Positions 62,277 through 64,000 of a DNA stretch of 64,000 nt are shown in pieces. Below the pieces are notes generated by a model. The model was not told the origin of the DNA. It saw only the letters and a program-made list of their open reading frames with translations, and ran no database searches. Location: NCBI RefSeq assembly GCF_013340935.1, contig NZ_WHOS01000032.1:1-64000 (forward strand), in the 5' to 3' direction. The DNA is from Azospirillum melinis. Its GTDB lineage: Bacteria > Pseudomonadota > Alphaproteobacteria > Azospirillales > Azospirillaceae. Made by a program: the position numbers and the translations under genes. How positions within the stretch are numbered: the stretch's first letter is position 1; each line of letters begins with the position of its first letter.

Positions 62277-63110
62277 TCAAAGCACTCCGTCGCGGGGCTT
62301 CGCTCCGATCGCCGCCCAGGAGATCTCATTGACCCAGGCGAGCTGCACGTCTTCCAGCCCGGCGCCCGTCATCAGCGCCTCGACCTCGTCGCGGCGCCAG
62401 TAGTTGGCGATCTTCGGCAGCATCTGGTCGAAGACGATGGAGCGCAGATGGGCGAAGTCGAAGCGCCGGATCAGGCGGAAATACTCCAGCCGGTCCAGCC
62501 CCAGCCGCAAGGCCAGCCACAGCAGGGCGGTCGGCGGCAGGGACAGCGCATGCACTAGCCCGATCGGCAGGCGGCTGAACAGCGCCTTGCGCAGCGGGTC
62601 GGCGAACCGGACGATCCAGCCGTTGTTCTCGCGGCCATAGACCCAGATCATCACCCGGCCGCCGGGTTTCACCGCGCGCACCATGTTGGCGAGTGCGGTT
62701 TCTGGATGGGCCAGATGGTGGATGACGCCGATCGAGAAGGCGAGGTCGAAGCGCTCCACCTCGTTCAGCTCATAGGCGCTCTGGCGGCGCACCTCCATCG
62801 CCGGATGCGGCGCCAGCGTGGCCCGCGCCGAGGCGAGGCTGCGCTCGTCGATGTCGATGGCCAGGCCGCCGGCGGCGCCATAGCTCATCGGCCAATGGCT
62901 GTTGCGTCCCATGCCGCAGCCGACGTCGACGAAGGTCAGGCCGCGCCAGTCCTCCGGCGCCATGAAGGGCGTCCAGCGGCGGAACTGTTCCTCGTAGATG
63001 CCCTTCAGCTCGGCATAGCGGCCCCATTCGTAGCCGAAGCGGTCGGCCGACCCGCTGTGCACCGCGGACGCGGCGTCGGGGGCGGGGGAGGAGGGCGGCG
63101 CTTCGCTCAT
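62277..63110 (-). CDS. Class I SAM-dependent methyltransferase
   Basis: The 277-aa protein has FVDVGCGMGRNSHWPMSYGA (motif I), AIDIDERSLASARATL, FDLAFSIGVIHHLAHPE and KPGGRVMIWVYG, a classical type 11 methyltransferase. Its 3' end is repeated as a fragment at 35494-35608, which marks the left edge of the island. ATG 63110 is used because the upstream extension to 63200 is Pro-rich and unlike the family. It lies just downstream of the truncated GT41 gene on the same strand and probably modifies the same glycan. Confidence 0.88.
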   Translation of the reverse strand: MSEAPPSSPAPDAASAVHSGSADRFGYEWGRYAELKGIYEEQFRRWTPFMAPEDWRGLTFVDVGCGMGRNSHWPMSYGAAGGLAIDIDERSLASARATLAPHPAMEVRRQSAYELNEVERFDLAFSIGVIHHLAHPETALANMVRAVKPGGRVMIWVYGRENNGWIVRFADPLRKALFSRLPIGLVHALSLPPTALLWLALRLGLDRLEYFRLIRRFDFAHLRSIVFDQMLPKIANYWRRDEVEALMTGAGLEDVQLAWVNEISWAAIGAKPRDGVL

Positions 63111-63174
63111 CGCGGCGGTCCGGTGTGGTGGATCGGGAGAAGGGGCTATCGGTAGAAGCCGGGGGGCGGGCTTG

Positions 63175-64000
63175 TCAAGCCAAGCGCCCGGTTGCGGCAT
63201 CGTCGCACCAGCGCCGCCAGATCAGCCGGTAGGCGGTTTCCAGGTTGCGCATGAAGCGCGTCTCGTCGCACAGCGCCGATGCCCTCACCCGCTCGCGCAT
63301 GCCCATGCGCAGCCGCATCAGCCGGGTCAGGTCGCCGGCCAGGTCGGCGGCGATGGCGGCATAGCGGTCGGGGGTGGCGGCGACCAGTTCGGGCAGGCCG
63401 ATGGCGGTCATCAGGCTGGCGCCGACACGGGCGGCGTGGCGCGAGCCGGCCAGCGTCACCAGCGGCGCCCCCATCCACAGCGTGTCGCAGGTGGTGATGG
63501 TGCCGTTGTAGGGATGCGGATCCAGCGCGATGTCGATGCGGTTGTAGGCGGCCAGATGTCCGGCCGCGTCCCTGATGAAGCCGACGAGGTCGAGCCGGTC
63601 CGGGTCGACGCCGACGGCGGCGAAGCGCGCCTTCATCGCGGCGGCGGTGCCGGGATCGGACAGCGGCCGGTCCTTCAGCAGCAGGCGCGCGTCCGGCGCC
63701 CGGCGCAGCACCTCGGCCCACAGCGCGATGGTGCCGTCCGTGATCTTGGACAGCTTGTTGAAGGACCCGAAGGTGACGGCTCCGGTCGCACCGGCCGGCA
63801 GCGGCACCACGGGCGGGGCGGAGGCCGGGGGGCGGAAGCACAGGAAGGGCGCCGGCAGCCGGACCAGCGTTTCCACCGCATGGGTGTCGGTCGGGCCGAC
63901 CGGATCGCTGACCGGATCGACGATGCGGTAGTCGACCGACGTCATGCCGGTGCTGTTGGGATAGCCCAGCCACGTCACCTGCACCGGCGCCGGGCGCAGC
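63175..64000 (-). CDS. TPR-GT41 glycosyltransferase (SPINDLY/OGT family), 5' end outside window
   Basis: The 275 visible residues are the C-terminal half of a GT41 domain. It opens LRPAPVQVTWLGYPNSTGM and has TFGSFNKLSKITDGTIALW (donor-contacting Lys), LDPHPYNGTITTCDTLWMG and VGASLMTAIGLPELV. It is the third intact-looking GT41 copy in the window. The frame is open to the window end, so the start and TPRs lie beyond. It precedes the methyltransferase gene by about 65 bp. Confidence 0.85.
   Translation of the reverse strand, partial: LRPAPVQVTWLGYPNSTGMTSVDYRIVDPVSDPVGPTDTHAVETLVRLPAPFLCFRPPASAPPVVPLPAGATGAVTFGSFNKLSKITDGTIALWAEVLRRAPDARLLLKDRPLSDPGTAAAMKARFAAVGVDPDRLDLVGFIRDAAGHLAAYNRIDIALDPHPYNGTITTCDTLWMGAPLVTLAGSRHAARVGASLMTAIGLPELVAATPDRYAAIAADLAGDLTRLMRLRMGMRERVRASALCDETRFMRNLETAYRLIWRRWCDDAATGRLA

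Overview
The window is very GC-rich and fits an alphaproteobacterium of the Rhodospirillales, most likely Azospirillum or a close relative. The reasons are the codon bias, the density of TPR-fused glycosyltransferases beside a type I secretion system, and a VirB/Trb-type conjugation module of the kind carried on the multipartite genomes of that group. I could not run a database search, so the genus is an inference. No rRNA, tRNA, CRISPR array, replication initiator or integrase was found.

Region 1 (1-25.6 kb) is a cell-surface glycoprotein and secretion locus. It opens with the 3' part of a giant repeat protein: about 46 copies of a 26-residue unit, each holding one RTX-like GGxGxDxxx nonapeptide. 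A strong terminator follows, then a remnant of a GT41 glycosyltransferase. Next come two GDP-mannose-4,6-dehydratase-family genes, a TPR protein fused to a fucosyltransferase-like domain, two SAM methyltransferases, several TPR or stand-alone glycosyltransferases, a sugar formyltransferase-like gene, GDP-L-fucose synthase and a full SPINDLY/OGT-like TPR-GT41 protein. A type I secretion ABC transporter, its HlyD-type adaptor and a Sel1-repeat protein form one tight operon. The simplest reading is that the repeat protein is exported by this T1SS and that the cluster builds GDP-fucose (or a related deoxyhexose) to decorate it or another surface protein.

Region 2 (25.6-31.8 kb) is a decayed junction. 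It holds a GT2-like remnant with a G10 tract, an AT-rich frameshifted sulfotransferase-like gene, and nested broken insertion sequences: an IS66 fragment cut by an ISL3 element, which is itself cut by an IS21 element with a truncated istB and a substituted catalytic Asp in IstA.

Region 3 (31.8-35.6 kb) resumes the glycosylation locus with a TPR-GT41 gene translationally coupled to a TPR-GT9-like gene. It ends in a C-terminal fragment of a methyltransferase.

Region 4 (35.6-62.3 kb) is a conjugative island: relaxase, a ParB-like gene (frameshifted), DUF932 and SLOG/DUF2493 proteins, a ribbon-helix-helix protein, an EamA transporter, a LuxR-rich regulatory cluster, a complete virB1-B11/virD4 T4SS on the minus strand with an EexN-like exclusion gene, parA-parB and a MobC-like gene. 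The island is flanked by two imperfect copies of a methyltransferase 3' end (about 93 bp, 26.8 kb apart).

Region 5 (62.3-64 kb) continues the glycosylation locus with the intact methyltransferase and a truncated TPR-GT41 gene. The island and the insertion sequences therefore appear to have split one large glycosylation locus. Three genes are broken by what look like single-base losses in homopolymers, so assembly error must be considered before calling them pseudogenes.
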